DNA of 64,000 nt from Goodfellowiella coeruleoviolacea (GTDB lineage Bacteria; Actinomycetota; Actinomycetes; Mycobacteriales; Pseudonocardiaceae), in contig NZ_JAMTCK010000008.1 of NCBI RefSeq assembly GCF_024171785.1, positions 361,296 through 425,295 of the forward strand, given 5' to 3'. This document shows positions 1 through 11,411 of this stretch, in pieces; position 1 is the first letter of the stretch; each line of letters opens with the position of its first letter. The position numbers and the translations under genes are program-made. The notes under the pieces are model-generated. The model was not told where the DNA came from and ran no database searches. It was given only the letters and a program-made list of their open reading frames with translations.

Positions 1-631
1 CCAGGCTGTCCTCGCTGATGCTCAGGTGGGCGGCCTTGCCCTCGGTGGCCCAGTGCACGAACGCGCCCGCGTAGCAGTCGGCCATCGCCTCGATCAGGAT
101 GGTGGGGTAGCGCTGCGGGTCCCGCTGCTCCTTCTCCGCGGTTAACCCGGTGCGGTTCTGCACGGCGTGGCCCATCTCGTGGGCCAGCACCACCACCACG
201 GCCACGTCGCCGTAGCGGTCCCGCAGCGAGGGCAGCAGCGCGGCCCGGTCCCAGGCGATGGCGTCGGCCGACGGGCAGTAGAACGCGTTGCCCTCCACGT
301 CCACCGCGCTGTCCGTGCACGGCGGCGGGTCGGCCCTGGCGTCGCTGGTGTCGACCGAGTACACCCCGCCGGACAGCGGGGTCCACTGCCGGCCGAACGT
401 GTTGGGGAAGGTCTCCTTCCAGTACTGCTCCACGTCGACCACGGCGGTGGCGGCGAGCCGGTCGACGGCGCTGCCGTCGCTGCCGTGCACGAAACCGGTG
501 TCGACGCCGCTGGGCCGGACCACCGTCGCGGGTGAGGGCTGACCAGCCAGGGTCGTGGTGCAGCTCGCGCTCACCAGGAGACAGGCCGCCGCCAGCGCGA
601 TCTTCACCAACTGCTTGGGTCCGTGCCGCAC
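1..631 (-). CDS. Neutral zinc metallopeptidase, probable lipoprotein (3' end outside window)
   Basis: Partial gene: 210 codons are present and the C-terminus lies beyond base 1. GTG at 631 opens a short basic stretch (RHGPKQLVK), a hydrophobic segment and Cys at about residue 23 (LLVSASC), so it is probably exported and possibly lipidated; the lipobox is not ideal. The mature part carries FYCPSADAIAWD and then VLAHEMGHAVQ, the HExxH zinc-protease signature, followed by an EAMADCYAGA segment likely to hold the third zinc-ligand region. This order matches the putative neutral zinc metallopeptidase family (YpfJ type), whose physiological substrate is generally unknown. It is the last gene of a minus-strand run after glgB (78-bp gap). 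I am confident of the protease family, less so of lipidation. Confidence 0.8.
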   Translation of the reverse strand, partial: MRHGPKQLVKIALAAACLLVSASCTTTLAGQPSPATVVRPSGVDTGFVHGSDGSAVDRLAATAVVDVEQYWKETFPNTFGRQWTPLSGGVYSVDTSDARADPPPCTDSAVDVEGNAFYCPSADAIAWDRAALLPSLRDRYGDVAVVVVLAHEMGHAVQNRTGLTAEKEQRDPQRYPTILIEAMADCYAGAFVHWATEGKAAHLSISEDSL

Positions 632-709
632 CGCTTCAGTATGCCTGGCTTCCGCCTGCCCGCCCGGGGAATCCGCCGCATCCGGCCGGGTTCGCCAGGT
701 CCACCGGGA

Positions 710-3016
710 TCACCGCACGGCACCACCGGACGGCTCGGTTCCCCCGCCGGACGCGGGCTCGCCGAACTCGGCCGCGGCCACGAAGTCGACCAGGTGCACC
801 TCGGGCACCAGCCACAGCACCCCGGACGGCGGCAGGGTCACCCGCGCCGAGGCGGGGCGGCCGTGCCACGGCTCGGCGACCGCGGTGACCGCGCCGAGGT
901 TGCCAACGCCGGAGCCGCCGTAGACCGAGGCGTCGGTGTTGAGCACCTCGCGCCAGCGGCCGGGCATGGGCAGACCCAGCCGGTAGTCCTGGTGCGGCAC
1001 CCCGGCGAAGTTGGCCACGCAGGCCACCATGCTGCCGTCGTCGCCGATCCGCAGGAAGCTGAGCACGTTGCCGGCCGCGTCGTTGGCGTCGATCCAGGAG
1101 AACCCGGCCGGGTCACTGTCCACTGTGTACAGCGCGGGGTGGGTGCGGTAGGCGTGGTTGAGGTCGCGCACCAGGGCCCGCACCCCCGCGTGCAGCGGGT
1201 CGTCCAGCAGGTCCCAGTCCGGCCCCCGCTCGTGCGACCACTCCCGGGGGTCGCCGAACTCGCCGCCCATGAACAGCAGCTGCTTGCCGGGGTGCGCCCA
1301 CATGAACGCCAGCAGCGCGCGCAGCCCGGCCGCCTTGTTCCAGTCGTCGCCGGGCATCCGCGCCCACAGCGAGCCCTTGCCGTGCACCACCTCGTCGTGC
1401 GACAGCGGCAGCACGAAGTTCTCGCTCCACGCGTACACCAGCGAGAAGGTGATCTCGTTGTGGTGGTAGGCCCGGTGCACCGGGTCGCGCGCCAGGTAGT
1501 GCAGGGTGTCGTGCATCCAGCCCATGTTCCACTTGAAGCCGAAGCCCAGCCCGCCCAGGTGCGTCGGCCTGGTCACCCCCGGCCAGGACGTGGACTCCTC
1601 GGCGATCATCAGCACGCCCGGGTGCAGCTTGCCCACGGTGGCGTTGAGTTCCTGGAGGAACCGCACGGCCGCCAGGTTCTCCCGACCGCCGTGCACGTTG
1701 GGCACCCACTGGCCCTCCGGCCGCGAGTAGTCCAGGTAGAGCATGGACGCCACCGCGTCCACCCGCAGCCCGTCGACGTGGAACTCCTCGATCCAGTACA
1801 GGGCGTTGGCCACCAGGAAGTTGCGCACCTCGTCGCGCCCGAAGTTGAACACCAGGGTGCCCCAGTCCGGGTGCTCGCCCAGCCTGGGGTCGGCGTGCTC
1901 GTACAGGGCGGTGCCGTCGAAGCGGGCCAGCGCCCACGAGTCGCGCGGGAAGTGCGCCGGCACCCAGTCCACGATCACGCCGATGCCGCGCTGGTGCAGG
2001 GTGTCCACGAAGTAGCGGAACTCGTCGGGCGTGCCGAAGCGCGGGGTGGGCGCGTAGTAGGAGGTCACCTGGTAGCCCCAGGAGCCGGCGAACGGGTGCG
2101 CGGCCACCGGCAGCAGCTCCACGTGGGTGAACCCGGTCTCGGTGACGTAGTCGGCCAGCTGCTCGGCCAGCTCCCGGTAGCCAAGGCCGGGCCGCCACGA
2201 CCCCAGGTGCACCTCGTAGACGCTGACCGGCCGGCGGTGCCAGTCCACCTCCGCCCTGGCCGCCACCCACTCGTCGTCGGCCCAGGTGTGCACGGACGAG
2301 GCCACCACCGAGGCGGTGGCCGGCGGCACCTCGGTGGCGAACGCCATCGGGTCGGCCTTCTCGTGCCACTGCCCGTCCGCGCCCAGCAGCCGGAACTTGT
2401 AGCGGGTGCCGGCGCTCACCCCGGGGATGAACAGCTCCCACACCCCCGACGAGCCCAGCGAGCGCATCGGGTAGGCGCGGCCGTTCCAGCCGTCGAAGTC
2501 GCCGCACACCCGCACGCCGCGCGCGTTGGGCGCCCACACCGCGAACGACACGCCCTCGACCAGCCCGGACGGGGTGTCGTAGCCGCGCACGTGCGCGCCG
2601 AGCACGTCCCACAGCCGCTCGTGCCGGCCCTCGCCGATCAGGTGCAGGTCCAGCTCGCCCAGGGTGGGCAGCCACCGGTAGGGGTCGTCCACCACCAGGT
2701 CGGTGCCGTGGTAGTCGACCGACAGCTTGTAGTCGCCCGGCTGGACCGGCAGCACCCCGGCGAACAGCCCGCCGAGCACCGGGGCCAGCTCGTGGCGCTG
2801 GCCGTCGGCCAGCACCGCCACCGACCGGGCGCCCGGCAGCAGGGCCCTGGCCACCACCCCCTCGCCGCCGTCGGGGTTGGCGTGCACGCCCAGCACCGAG
2901 TGCGGGTCGTGGTGCGATCCGGCCAGCAGCCGCTCGACGTCCGAAGTGGACGGAGCGGCCGGGTTGGCGGCCCGGCCAGGAGCGGAACCGCCCGAGGACA
3001 CGGGAACGGGACTCAC
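710..3016 (-). CDS. glgB: 1,4-alpha-glucan branching enzyme GlgB (GH13)
   Basis: Introduces alpha-1,6 branches into cytosolic alpha-glucan; 768 aa, usual for actinobacterial GlgB. The N-terminal region (residues about 15-220) holds two beta-sandwich (CBM48-like) modules. The GH13 barrel follows with DWVPAHFP, nucleophile Asp in GLRVDAVAS (about 419), acid/base Glu in IAEEST (about 472) and LSHDEVVHG (about 542). A C-terminal beta domain ends the protein. I chose GTG 3016 because it overlaps the mak stop in a GTGA arrangement; an upstream in-frame start at 3073 would lie inside mak. It is the last gene of the treS-mak-glgB run, the classical order of the GlgE pathway, so it most likely branches the linear maltosyl polymer made by GlgE. 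Confidence 0.96.
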   Translation of the reverse strand: MSPVPVSSGGSAPGRAANPAAPSTSDVERLLAGSHHDPHSVLGVHANPDGGEGVVARALLPGARSVAVLADGQRHELAPVLGGLFAGVLPVQPGDYKLSVDYHGTDLVVDDPYRWLPTLGELDLHLIGEGRHERLWDVLGAHVRGYDTPSGLVEGVSFAVWAPNARGVRVCGDFDGWNGRAYPMRSLGSSGVWELFIPGVSAGTRYKFRLLGADGQWHEKADPMAFATEVPPATASVVASSVHTWADDEWVAARAEVDWHRRPVSVYEVHLGSWRPGLGYRELAEQLADYVTETGFTHVELLPVAAHPFAGSWGYQVTSYYAPTPRFGTPDEFRYFVDTLHQRGIGVIVDWVPAHFPRDSWALARFDGTALYEHADPRLGEHPDWGTLVFNFGRDEVRNFLVANALYWIEEFHVDGLRVDAVASMLYLDYSRPEGQWVPNVHGGRENLAAVRFLQELNATVGKLHPGVLMIAEESTSWPGVTRPTHLGGLGFGFKWNMGWMHDTLHYLARDPVHRAYHHNEITFSLVYAWSENFVLPLSHDEVVHGKGSLWARMPGDDWNKAAGLRALLAFMWAHPGKQLLFMGGEFGDPREWSHERGPDWDLLDDPLHAGVRALVRDLNHAYRTHPALYTVDSDPAGFSWIDANDAAGNVLSFLRIGDDGSMVACVANFAGVPHQDYRLGLPMPGRWREVLNTDASVYGGSGVGNLGAVTAVAEPWHGRPASARVTLPPSGVLWLVPEVHLVDFVAAAEFGEPASGGGTEPSGGAVR

Positions 3017-4449
3017 AGGTGCTCTCCTTCGGTGGTCATCCGCGCGACCGAGGCCAACGGCACGGACAACCACTCCGGCCGGTTGGCGTTCTCGTAGGCG
3101 ATCTCGTAGATCGCCTTGTCCAGTTCCAGGGCGTGCAGCAGCCGGGCGTGCCGGCGCGGGTCGCCGATCAGCGCGATCGCCGGCGGCTCACCCGCCCCGG
3201 TCGGCGCGGCACCGGCCGCCACCGCGGCGTAGCCGTCGCAGAACGCGGACCGGTTGCGCCGCGACCACTCCAGCGCGCGGACGGTGAGCTGCTTGTTGGC
3301 TGGCTGGTCCACGATCATCTGGTGCGCGGCGTAGTCGAACGAGCGCAGCATGCCGGCCACGTCGCGCAGCGGGGTGTGCGGCAGCACGCGCTTGGCGATG
3401 GGCGCGGCCGGCTCGCCCTCGAAGTCGATCAGCAGCCAGCCGTGCACCGTGCGCAGCACCTGGCCCAGGTGCAGGTCGCCGTGCACCTGCTGGACCACCA
3501 CCGGCCCGGTCATCACCCGGACCCGCTCGAACGCCTCGCGGATCGCCGGCGCGTACGGGCCCAGCGCGGGCACCTGCAGCAGCACCTCGTCCAGCCGGCG
3601 CAGCATGCGTTCACCGGCCTCGGCCAGCTCGTCCGCGCCGGCCTGGCGGTGCCCGAGCGCCCGGTCCAGGTCGGCGTGCACGGTGGCCACGGCCCGGCCC
3701 AGCCGGTGGGCCTCGCCGGCGAAGTCACCGCCGGCCTCGTCGGCGTGCAGGTCGCCCTCGGCGAGCAGGTCGCGCACGCTGGTGGTGGCCATGGCCCAGC
3801 CCTCCACCGCGTCGGCCATGAACTCCTGGAGCATGCCCAGCACCACGGGCTGGCCGTGCAGCCGGCCGGTGATCGAGCCGAGCGGCTGGGCGATGTGCGT
3901 GCAGCCCACCGCGTGCAGGGCGCGGTGCCGGTCCAGGTCGGCGCTGGGGCCGGGGGCCAGCCGGCGGAACAGCTTGAGGATGTAGTCGTGCCCGTAGACC
4001 AGTGAGGTGTTGCTCTGCTCGGCGCCGATCGGCCGGCCGCGCGCGCCGGCGCGCAGGCTCACCCCGTCCTCCAGGGCGAACCGCAGCTCACCCACGTGCC
4101 GCTGCTCGGCCAGGGCGGTCAGCAGGTGCGCGGTCAGCTCCGGGTCGGTGCCGGCCTCGTAGCAGGGCCGCCCGCCCGGGCTGGCGATCCAGCTGGCACC
4201 CAGGTGCTCGGGCAGCTGCTCGCGGCAGCCGATGAGCAGCTGGTAGGGCTCCCGCCGGTCCTGCTGCTCGACCTCGACGACCAGGTGCAGCAGCAGCGGG
4301 TCGCCGTCGAGCAGCACGGTGGTGTGCAGCGGCCGGACCGAGCGCACCGGCCGGTCCTTGCCGGCGAACCAGCGCTGCGCCGGCAGCCACGCCGGCAGCC
4401 CGTCGGCCAGCGCCCGGACCAGGTCCTGGGTGTCGTGCACCTGTCTCAC
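3013..4449 (-). CDS. mak: Maltokinase (Mak/Pep2)
   Basis: ATP-dependent kinase turning maltose into alpha-maltose-1-phosphate, the GlgE donor. The protein is 478 aa, typical for Mak. Visible features are the N-terminal [10 protein letters not shown] segment typical of maltokinases, the kinase-like catalytic loop [11 protein letters not shown] with its Asp, and a metal-binding LIDFEGEP; together these make an aminoglycoside-phosphotransferase-like fold. Start: GTG 4449 overlaps the treS stop (GTGA); GTG 4440 three codons in is possible. Both ends overlap neighbours by 4 nt, so treS-mak-glgB should be translationally coupled. In many actinobacteria treS and mak are fused or adjacent because TreS and Mak form a complex; here they are separate genes. 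Confidence 0.95.
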   Translation of the reverse strand: MRQVHDTQDLVRALADGLPAWLPAQRWFAGKDRPVRSVRPLHTTVLLDGDPLLLHLVVEVEQQDRREPYQLLIGCREQLPEHLGASWIASPGGRPCYEAGTDPELTAHLLTALAEQRHVGELRFALEDGVSLRAGARGRPIGAEQSNTSLVYGHDYILKLFRRLAPGPSADLDRHRALHAVGCTHIAQPLGSITGRLHGQPVVLGMLQEFMADAVEGWAMATTSVRDLLAEGDLHADEAGGDFAGEAHRLGRAVATVHADLDRALGHRQAGADELAEAGERMLRRLDEVLLQVPALGPYAPAIREAFERVRVMTGPVVVQQVHGDLHLGQVLRTVHGWLLIDFEGEPAAPIAKRVLPHTPLRDVAGMLRSFDYAAHQMIVDQPANKQLTVRALEWSRRNRSAFCDGYAAVAAGAAPTGAGEPPAIALIGDPRRHARLLHALELDKAIYEIAYENANRPEWLSVPLASVARMTTEGEHL

Positions 4450-6254
4450 CTCGGGTCGCCGCCCTCGAACGCCGGTTTGAGCTGGAACCAGTAGAACCCG
4501 TGGCCCGGCAGGGTCAGCAGGTAGGGCAGTTCGCCCACGGGCGGGAAGGACACCCCGCCGGTCAGCTCGATCGGCACGCATCCCTGGTAGTCGCACAGGT
4601 CCAGCTCCACCGGCTGCGGGAAGCGGGACAGGTTGTTGACGCAGACCACGGTGTCCTCGACGCCGTCGTGGTCGGTCCACCGCCGCAGGTAGGCCAGCAC
4701 GCTCGGGTTGGACGAGCCCAGCTCGGTGAAGTCGCCCAGCCCGAAGGCGTGGTGCTGCTTGCGCACCTCGATCATCCGGCGCGTCCAGTTCAGCAGCGAC
4801 GAGGTGTTGTCCAACTGGGACTCCACGTTCACCGCCTGGAAGCCGTACACCGGGTCGGAGATCACCGGCAGGTACAGCCGGCCCGGGTTGGCCCGGGAGA
4901 AGCCGGCGTTGCGGTCGGAGGTCCACTGCATGGGCGTGCGCACCGCGTCCCGGTCGCCCAGCCAGATGTTGTCGCCCATGCCGATCTCATCACCGTAGTA
5001 CAGCACCGGGGACCCGGGCAGCGACAGCAGCAGCGCGGTGAACAGCTCCTGCTGGTTGCGGTCGTTCTCCAGCAGCGGGGCCAGCCGCCGGCGGATGCCG
5101 ATGTTGGCCTTCATCTGCGGGTCCTTGGCGTACTCGGTGTACATGTAGTCGCGTTCCTCGTCGGTGACCATCTCCAGGGTCAGCTCGTCGTGGTTGCGCA
5201 GGAAGATCCCCCACTGGCAGCCAGAGGGGATCTGCGGGGTCTGGGCCAGGATCTCGGAGATGGGGAAGCGGCTCTCCCGCCGCACCGCCATGAACAGCCG
5301 GGGCATCACCGGGAAGTGGAAGGCCATGTGGCACTCGTCGCCGCCGACCTCGGGGTCGCCGAAGTACTCCACCACGTCCGAGGGCCACTGGTTGGCCTCG
5401 GCCAGCAGCACCCGGCCCGGGTACTCGTCGTCGACCACCTTGCGGCAGCGCTTGAGGAAGGCGTGCGTCTCGGGCAGGTTCTCGCCGTTGGTGCCCTCGC
5501 GCTCGAACAGGTAGGGCACCGCGTCCAGGCGGAACCCGTCGATGCCCAGGTCCAGCCAGAACCGCAGCACGTCCAGCATGGCCTCCTGCACCGCGGGGTT
5601 GTCGTAGTTGAGGTCGGGCTGGTGGGAGAAGAACCGGTGCCAGTAGAACTGGCCGCGCACCGGGTCGAACGTCCAGTTCGACGTCTCGGTGTCCACGAAG
5701 ATGACCCGCGCGTCGGAGTAGCGCATGTCGTCCTCGCTCCACACGTAGAAGTCGCCGTACGGGCCGTCCGGCTCGTAGCGGGACTGCTGGAACCACGGGT
5801 GCGCGTCCGAGGTGTGGTTGAGCACCAGGTCGGTGATCACCCGGATGTTGCGGCGGTGCGCCTCGTCGAGCAGGTGCACGAAGTCGTCCACGCTGCCGAA
5901 CGGCGGGTGCACCGCGCGGAAGTCGGAGATGTCGTAGCCGCCGTCGCGCTGCGGCGACGCGTAGAACGGCGGCAGCCACAGGCAGTCGACGCCCAGCCAC
6001 TTCAGGTAGTCCAGCCGGCTGGTCAGTCCTCTCAGGTCGCCGACGCCGTCGTTGTTGGCGTCCTTGAACGCCCGCACCAGCACCTCGTAGAACACCGCGT
6101 ACTTGAACCACTGCGGGTCCCGCGCGGCCAGCCGGGCTGAGCCGAAGTCCTTCGCCTCGGGCTCGACAAGCAGGCCCTCCGCCGTGACGGCCTCACCAGT
6201 GTGAGGTACCCCGTCCAGGCCCAGGGCCATGTCGGGTCGGGGCTCTTCCGACAT
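4446..6254 (-). CDS. treS: Maltose alpha-D-glucosyltransferase / trehalose synthase TreS (GH13)
   Basis: Interconverts trehalose and maltose; in the GlgE pathway the net flux is trehalose to maltose, which Mak then phosphorylates. 602 aa. GH13 motifs are in order: DLVLNHTS, nucleophile Asp in [12 protein letters not shown] (about 241), acid/base Glu in LLAEANQWP (about 285), and [11 protein letters not shown] (about 353). [19 protein letters not shown] near the N-terminus is typical of TreS. ATG 6254 is preferred over the upstream GTG because a GACGAGG ribosome site sits about 8 nt before it. The C-terminus is of normal length with no fused maltokinase domain. glgE lies 135 bp upstream on the same strand, so glgE-treS-mak-glgB may be one transcript. 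Confidence 0.95.
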   Translation of the reverse strand: MSEEPRPDMALGLDGVPHTGEAVTAEGLLVEPEAKDFGSARLAARDPQWFKYAVFYEVLVRAFKDANNDGVGDLRGLTSRLDYLKWLGVDCLWLPPFYASPQRDGGYDISDFRAVHPPFGSVDDFVHLLDEAHRRNIRVITDLVLNHTSDAHPWFQQSRYEPDGPYGDFYVWSEDDMRYSDARVIFVDTETSNWTFDPVRGQFYWHRFFSHQPDLNYDNPAVQEAMLDVLRFWLDLGIDGFRLDAVPYLFEREGTNGENLPETHAFLKRCRKVVDDEYPGRVLLAEANQWPSDVVEYFGDPEVGGDECHMAFHFPVMPRLFMAVRRESRFPISEILAQTPQIPSGCQWGIFLRNHDELTLEMVTDEERDYMYTEYAKDPQMKANIGIRRRLAPLLENDRNQQELFTALLLSLPGSPVLYYGDEIGMGDNIWLGDRDAVRTPMQWTSDRNAGFSRANPGRLYLPVISDPVYGFQAVNVESQLDNTSSLLNWTRRMIEVRKQHHAFGLGDFTELGSSNPSVLAYLRRWTDHDGVEDTVVCVNNLSRFPQPVELDLCDYQGCVPIELTGGVSFPPVGELPYLLTLPGHGFYWFQLKPAFEGGDPR

Positions 6255-6389
6255 GGCTACCACCTCGTCCCCGTGTCGTCAGGCTTGTCTTCCTGACTAC
6301 CCCATTGGGCGGTACCCCGCACAACAGGAACCCGGATGGACGTATGGTCCGACCGCTCGCCGGCCGGCCGACGGCGTTGTTTCCCCTGG

Positions 6390-8351
6390 TCAGGACCACA
6401 GCACCACGATGTGCGCGACGGCGTGCCACGGTTCGAGGCGGATGTAGTTGGCCTGCCCCCACTCCCAGGTCTGCCCGGTGACCTCGTCGTGCGCGAGGAA
6501 CCGGTCCGACCAGTCCCGGCCCAGCGCCGGCAGGTCCAGCCACAGGGTGGCCTCCTGGGTGGTGTGCGGGTCGAGGTTGACCACCACGACCACGGTCTCG
6601 CCACTGGCCGGGTCGGTCTTGGAGTAGGCGATCAGGGCGTCGTTGTCGATGTGGTGGAAGCGCAGGGTGCGCAGCTGGTGCAGGGCCGGGTGGGCGCGGC
6701 GGATCTCGTTGAGCCGGCGCAGCCACGGCTCCAGCGACCGGCCCTCGGCCAGCGCGCCGGCGTAGTCGCGGGGCCGCAGCTGGTACTTCTCCGAGTCCAG
6801 GTACTCCTCACTGCCCGGCCGCACCGGCCGGTGCTCGAACAGCTCGAAGCCCGAGTACACCCCCCAGGTCGGCGACAGCGTCGCGGCCAACACCGCGCGC
6901 AGCGCGAACACCGCCGGCAGCCCGGACTGCAGGCTCTCGTGCAGGATGTCGGGGGTGTTGACGAACAGGTTCGGCCGCGCCTCGTCGGCGTGGGCCACCA
7001 GCTCCGCGCCGAACTCGGTCAGCTCGTGCTTGCCGGTGCGCCAGGTGAAGTAGGTGTAGGACTGGGTGAAGCCCAACCGCGCCAACCCGTACAGCCGGGC
7101 CGGGCGGGTGAACGCCTCGGCCAGGAACAGCACGTCGGGGTGGGTCCGCTTGACCGTCCAGATCAGCCAGTGCCAGAAGTCCGGTGGCTTGGTGTGCGGG
7201 TTGTCCACCCGGAAGATCCGCACCCCGTGGTCGATCCAGTGCTCGACCACGCGCAGCACCTCGGCGTACAGGCCGGCGGGGTCGTTGTCGAAGTTGAGCG
7301 GGTAGATGTCCTGGTACTTCTTGGGCGGGTTCTCCGCGTAGGCGATGCTGCCGTCCGGGCGGGTGGTGAACCACTCGGGGTGCTCGGCCACCCAGGGGTG
7401 GTCGGGGGCGCACTGCAGCGCCAGGTCCAGCGCCACCTCCAGGCCGAGGTCGTGGGCGCGGGCCACGAAGGCGTCGAAGTCGGCCAGCGTGCCCAACTCG
7501 GGGTGGACGGCGTCGTGGCCGCCCTCGGCCGCGCCGATGGCCCAGGGCGAGCCGACGTCGCCGGGCTCGGCGTGCACGCTGTTGTTGCGGCCCTTGCGGT
7601 TGACCCGGCCGATGGGGTGGATGGGCGGTAGGTAGACCACGTCGAAGCCCAGGGCGGCCACCCGGTCCAGGGCCTGGGCGGCGGTGGCCAGGGTGCCGTG
7701 CACGGGCTGGCCGTCGGTGTCCCAGCCGCCGGTGGAGCGGGGGAACAACTCGTACCAGGCGCCGAACAGCGCGCGGGTGCGGTCGACCCAGAGCCGGTGG
7801 GTGCGGCCGCGGGTGACCAGCTCGCGCACCGGGTGGGTGTGCATGAGCTGGCGGACCGGGTCGGACAACGCCAGCGCGATCCGCTCCGCCACGGGCCGCT
7901 CCTGGTCGCGCAGGCCCTCGGCGGCCAGGCCCAACAGCTCCCGGTCACCCCTGCGGTCGGGGCGGCGGCTGACCCGCTCCAGCAGTTGGGCGCCCACCTC
8001 CAGGTCGTTGGCCAGCTCGTCGGCGCCCTGGCCCGCGCCGACCTTGGCCTCCACCGTGTGCAGCCAGGTCGACCACGGGTCGCTCCACGCGTCCACCCGG
8101 AAGGTCCACTCGCCCTCGGCGTCCGGCACGATCGCCGCCACCCAGTGGTCCTCGCCCCGCTCGGCCATGCGCGTCTGCCGGTTGACCCGGTCGGCCGGGC
8201 CGCGCCAGGACACGGTCGCGGCGACCGCGTCGTGGCCCTCCCGCCACACCACCGCCGACACCGGAACGTGCTCGCCGACCACGGCCTTGGCCGGATACCG
8301 GCCGCAGCTGACCACCGGGGAGACATCGTCGATGCCGAGCCGTCCGCTCAT
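6390..8351 (-). CDS. glgE: Alpha-1,4-glucan:maltose-1-phosphate maltosyltransferase GlgE
   Basis: Transfers maltosyl units from alpha-maltose-1-phosphate to the non-reducing end of alpha-1,4-glucan, releasing phosphate. 653 aa, as usual. The N-terminal part ([19 protein letters not shown]) is the GlgE-specific beta domain. The GH13_3 barrel shows [17 protein letters not shown], nucleophile Asp in [11 protein letters not shown] (about 383), Glu in FLAEAFTRP (about 410) and the TPDILHE segment. ATG 8351 has GGAAGGA about 10 nt upstream; the in-frame extension to 8453 is unlikely. It is the first gene of the minus-strand glucan run and is divergent from glgP across about 310 bp, so polymer synthesis and phosphorolysis share a regulatory region. 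Confidence 0.96.
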   Translation of the reverse strand: MSGRLGIDDVSPVVSCGRYPAKAVVGEHVPVSAVVWREGHDAVAATVSWRGPADRVNRQTRMAERGEDHWVAAIVPDAEGEWTFRVDAWSDPWSTWLHTVEAKVGAGQGADELANDLEVGAQLLERVSRRPDRRGDRELLGLAAEGLRDQERPVAERIALALSDPVRQLMHTHPVRELVTRGRTHRLWVDRTRALFGAWYELFPRSTGGWDTDGQPVHGTLATAAQALDRVAALGFDVVYLPPIHPIGRVNRKGRNNSVHAEPGDVGSPWAIGAAEGGHDAVHPELGTLADFDAFVARAHDLGLEVALDLALQCAPDHPWVAEHPEWFTTRPDGSIAYAENPPKKYQDIYPLNFDNDPAGLYAEVLRVVEHWIDHGVRIFRVDNPHTKPPDFWHWLIWTVKRTHPDVLFLAEAFTRPARLYGLARLGFTQSYTYFTWRTGKHELTEFGAELVAHADEARPNLFVNTPDILHESLQSGLPAVFALRAVLAATLSPTWGVYSGFELFEHRPVRPGSEEYLDSEKYQLRPRDYAGALAEGRSLEPWLRRLNEIRRAHPALHQLRTLRFHHIDNDALIAYSKTDPASGETVVVVVNLDPHTTQEATLWLDLPALGRDWSDRFLAHDEVTGQTWEWGQANYIRLEPWHAVAHIVVLWS

Positions 8352-8659
8352 GGGCCGCACGTCCTTCCGCGCACCTGTGGTGCCACAGTCGCGTTCGCGC
8401 GCCTGCGCTGCCACGGCGGCGTTCACGCACCTGACCCAGGCGCGCTCGCGCACCGCCGCGCACCGGTTGGCGCTGCTGTTCGTTCCGGGTCCACCCTGTA
8501 GTTTGCCCCGAGAGATCGGTTCGCGTCAGGTTTGCCGACCGCCGTGACGGGGCATGGACATCACCATGACCACTGGCTTAACGCGGCCCCACTGCAAGGT
8601 TTTGCGGACTGGGCTGGCAATTCTGCCGGCACCGGGCGGTGCGGGATAAGGTCCGAAGG
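8352..8659. promoter_or_regulatory. Divergent intergenic region glgE / glgP
   Basis: About 310 bp with no convincing gene. It must hold promoters for glgE (minus) and glgP (plus). On the plus strand a TAAGGT hexamer (8647-8652) lies 7 nt before the GTG chosen for glgP, the spacing of a leaderless actinobacterial transcript (TANNNT minus-10). A convincing minus-35 element and an operator palindrome were not seen. Confidence 0.35.
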
Positions 8660-11233
8660 GTGAGAGCACTCCGCCGGTTCACTGTCCGCGCCAGCCTGCC
8701 CGAGCCACTGGCCGCGCTGGGCACGCTCGCCACCAACCTGCGCTGGACCTGGCACCCGCCCACCCAGGAGCTGTTCGCCTCGGTGGACCCGCAGACCTGG
8801 GAACGGGTGGGCAACGACCCGCTCCGGCTGCTCGCCCAGGTGCCGGTCAGCCGGCTGGAGGCGCTGGCCGGTGACGAGAACTTCCTGTCCCGCACCAGAA
8901 CCATCGCCGAGGACCTGCACCACTACCTGACCGCGCCGCGCTGGTACCAGCGCCGCCAGGAGGAGACCAACCAGCGCCGGGCCGCCGGCGGGAACGACCC
9001 GCTGCTGCCGGACTCGGTCGCCTACTTCTCCATGGAGTTCGGCGTCACCGAGGCGCTGCCCAACTACTCGGGTGGCCTTGGCGTGCTCGCCGGCGACCAC
9101 CTCAAGGCCTCCTCCGACCTGGGCGTGCCGCTGATCGGCGTCGGCCTGCTCTACCGCTCCGGCTACTTCCGCCAGTCGCTGTCGCTGGACGGCTGGCAGG
9201 TCGAGCACTACCCGGTGCTCGACCCCAGGGGCCTGCCGCTGGAACTGCTCACCGAGCCCTCGGGCGCGCCGATCCTGGTGCACGTGGCCATGCCCGGCGG
9301 CCGGGTGCTGCGCGCCCGGATCTGGCGGGCCCAGGTCGGCCGGGTCCCGCTGCTGCTGCTGGACTCCGACGTGGAGGACAACGACGAGGACCTGCGCGGG
9401 GTCACCGACCGGCTCTACGGCGGCGACCAGGACCACCGCATCCGCCAGGAGATCCTGGCCGGCATCGGCGGGGTGCGGGCGGTGCGCACGTTCTGCGAGC
9501 TGACCGGCCACCCCCGGCCCGAGGTGTTCCACACCAACGAGGGCCACGCCGGGTTCCTCGGCCTGGAGCGCATCCGCGAGCTGATCAACGGCGAGGGCCT
9601 GGACTTCGACCAGGCGCTGACCGCGGTGCGCGCCGGCACCGTGTTCACCACGCACACCCCGGTGCCGGCCGGCATCGACCGGTTCCCGGTCGACCTGGTG
9701 CGCCACTACTTCGGCCAGGACGTGCTGCTGCCCGGCGTGGACACCCAGCGGGTGCTGGCGCTGGGCGCCGAGGACAACCCGGGCATGTTCAACATGGCGC
9801 ACATGGGGCTGCGCCTGGCCCAGCGCGCCAACGGCGTGTCCCAGCTGCACGGCCGGGTCAGCCGGGCGATGTTCCGCGGCCTGTGGCCGGAGTTCGACAC
9901 CGAGGAGGTGCCGATCGGCTCGGTCACCAACGGGGTGCACGGCCCAACCTGGGCGGCCGGCGAGATCAGCAAGCTGCTCGGCGAGTCCTCAGTGGATGGT
10001 GGGGCGGGCGCGCTCGGCCTGGAGCCGGTGAGCGACTCGCTGCTGTGGGAGCTGCGCTGCTCACTGCGCACCCGGCTGGTGGAGGAGGTGCGCCGCCGGG
10101 TGCGCGCGGCGTGGTTGCAGCGCGGCGCGTCCGCGCTGGAACTGGGCTGGACCGAGTCGGTGTTCGACCCGGAGGTGCTCACCGTGGGCTTCGCCCGGCG
10201 GGTGCCCACCTACAAGCGGCTCACCCTGATGCTGCGCGACCCGGAGCGGCTGCGCGCCCTGCTGCTGCACCCGCAGCGGCCGGTGCAGCTGGTGGTGGCC
10301 GGCAAGTCGCACCCGGCCGACGACGGCGGCAAGGCGCTGATCCAGCAGATCGTCCGGTTCGCCGACGACGCGGGCGTGCGCCACCGCATCGTGTTCCTGC
10401 CCGACTACGACATGTCCATGGCCCGCTACCTGTACTGGGGCTGTGACGTGTGGCTGAACAACCCGATGCGCCCGCTGGAGGCGTGCGGCACCTCCGGCAT
10501 GAAGGCCGCGCTCAACGGCGGCCTGAACCTGTCCATCCGGGACGGTTGGTGGGACGAGTTCTACGACGGCAGCAACGGCTGGGCCATCCCGACCGCGGAC
10601 GGGGTGACCGACCCGACCCGGCGTGACGACCTGGAGGCCGCCGCCCTGTACGAGCTGCTTGGCGGGCAGGTGGCGCCGCTGTTCTACGACCGGGGTGAGG
10701 ACGGCGTGCCGTCCGGCTGGATGGCCATGGTGCGGCACACCCTGGCCACCCTGGGCCCGGCCGTGCAGGCGTCCCGGATGGTGCGCGAGTACGTGGAGAC
10801 CTACTACGCGCCGGCCGCGCAGTCGGCGGCGTCGGTGTGCCGGGACGGGCACGCCGGCGCGCGGGAGCTGACCGCCTACCGGGCCCGGGTGGCCGCGGCC
10901 TGGCCCGCGGTGTCCGTTGTGGACAGCGGCACCGCGGTGAACGGCTCGGGCGGGCCGCGCCTTGGCGTGCCGCTGCGGGTGTGGGCCCGGGTGCACCTCG
11001 GTGGCCTCGATCCGTCCGAAGTGGACGTGCAGGCGGTGATCGGCAGGGTCGGCGACTCGGACGAGCTGCACGACGTGGTGACCGCGCCGATGCGGCACAC
11101 CGGCGACGGCGGCTACGAGGCGGACGTGCCCCTGCCGCACGCCGGTTCGGTCGGCTACACCGTGCGCGTGCTGCCCAAGCACCCCCTGCTGGCCACCCCC
11201 GCCGAACTCGGCCGCGTGGCCCTGCCCCGCTGA
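8660..11233 (+). CDS. glgP: Alpha-glucan (glycogen/maltodextrin) phosphorylase
   Basis: Phosphorolyses alpha-1,4-glucans to glucose-1-phosphate using PLP. 857 aa. The N-terminal 100 residues ([39 protein letters not shown]) match the DUF3417 module of the short bacterial GlgP type. The catalytic part has [21 protein letters not shown], and the PLP-lysine region [18 protein letters not shown] with Lys at about 615. The last about 130 residues form a C-terminal beta domain usual in this subfamily. Start: GTG 8660 follows a TAAGGT box by 7 nt and an AAGG; GTG 8639 is the alternative. It is divergent from the GlgE operon and supplies the breakdown arm together with glgX at 16.7 kb. Confidence 0.95.
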   Translation: MRALRRFTVRASLPEPLAALGTLATNLRWTWHPPTQELFASVDPQTWERVGNDPLRLLAQVPVSRLEALAGDENFLSRTRTIAEDLHHYLTAPRWYQRRQEETNQRRAAGGNDPLLPDSVAYFSMEFGVTEALPNYSGGLGVLAGDHLKASSDLGVPLIGVGLLYRSGYFRQSLSLDGWQVEHYPVLDPRGLPLELLTEPSGAPILVHVAMPGGRVLRARIWRAQVGRVPLLLLDSDVEDNDEDLRGVTDRLYGGDQDHRIRQEILAGIGGVRAVRTFCELTGHPRPEVFHTNEGHAGFLGLERIRELINGEGLDFDQALTAVRAGTVFTTHTPVPAGIDRFPVDLVRHYFGQDVLLPGVDTQRVLALGAEDNPGMFNMAHMGLRLAQRANGVSQLHGRVSRAMFRGLWPEFDTEEVPIGSVTNGVHGPTWAAGEISKLLGESSVDGGAGALGLEPVSDSLLWELRCSLRTRLVEEVRRRVRAAWLQRGASALELGWTESVFDPEVLTVGFARRVPTYKRLTLMLRDPERLRALLLHPQRPVQLVVAGKSHPADDGGKALIQQIVRFADDAGVRHRIVFLPDYDMSMARYLYWGCDVWLNNPMRPLEACGTSGMKAALNGGLNLSIRDGWWDEFYDGSNGWAIPTADGVTDPTRRDDLEAAALYELLGGQVAPLFYDRGEDGVPSGWMAMVRHTLATLGPAVQASRMVREYVETYYAPAAQSAASVCRDGHAGARELTAYRARVAAAWPAVSVVDSGTAVNGSGGPRLGVPLRVWARVHLGGLDPSEVDVQAVIGRVGDSDELHDVVTAPMRHTGDGGYEADVPLPHAGSVGYTVRVLPKHPLLATPAELGRVALPR

Positions 11234-11240
11234 TCCCACC

Positions 11241-11279
11241 CTCGCGGGGTGGCCGACCCACCCACCCCCACCCCGCGAG
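11241..11279. terminator. Hairpin between converging glgP and the membrane/TPR gene
   Basis: CTCGCGGGGTGG (11241-11252) and CCACCCCGCGAG (11268-11279) are a perfect 12-bp inverted repeat with a 15-nt loop. It lies 8 nt after the glgP stop and in a convergent gap. There is no T-tract, so it may act as a bidirectional barrier rather than a classical intrinsic terminator. Its right arm is the start of the dispersed repeat at 11271. Confidence 0.5.
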
Positions 11280-11331
11280 TCGACTTTGCAAACCCCGCGA
11301 GTTGACACTTCAGGCAGGGCCATGTGGGTGA
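11271..11331 (+). repeat. Dispersed extragenic element, copy A
   Basis: Contains two direct boxes CCCCGCGAGTYGAC separated by TTTGCAAA, followed by a tail ending near GTGGGTGA. The same architecture occurs at 14805, 27933, 28021 and 52581. It lies between converging stop codons. Confidence 0.75.
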
Positions 11332-11411
11332 ACGCGGGGCGCGGGAGCCGGTGCGGGCAAGGCGGACGGGCCGGCCGCCACCGGCCGGCCGCGCGCGTCG
11401 CCGTGCGGTGA

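Noticed and set aside
623..3097. 824-codon plus-strand open frame over glgB, and similar long frames (16142-19018 plus, 28123-29958 plus, 4500-6140 plus)
   Set aside because: They lie antisense to genes with clear catalytic motifs and consist of His/Val/Arg/Gly-rich nonsense typical of GC-rich shadow frames.
710..11233. A classical glgC-glgA glycogen operon
   Set aside because: Neither ADP-glucose pyrophosphorylase nor a GT5 glycogen synthase is present; the synthesis genes are those of the GlgE pathway, with a GT4 enzyme only at 40.2 kb.
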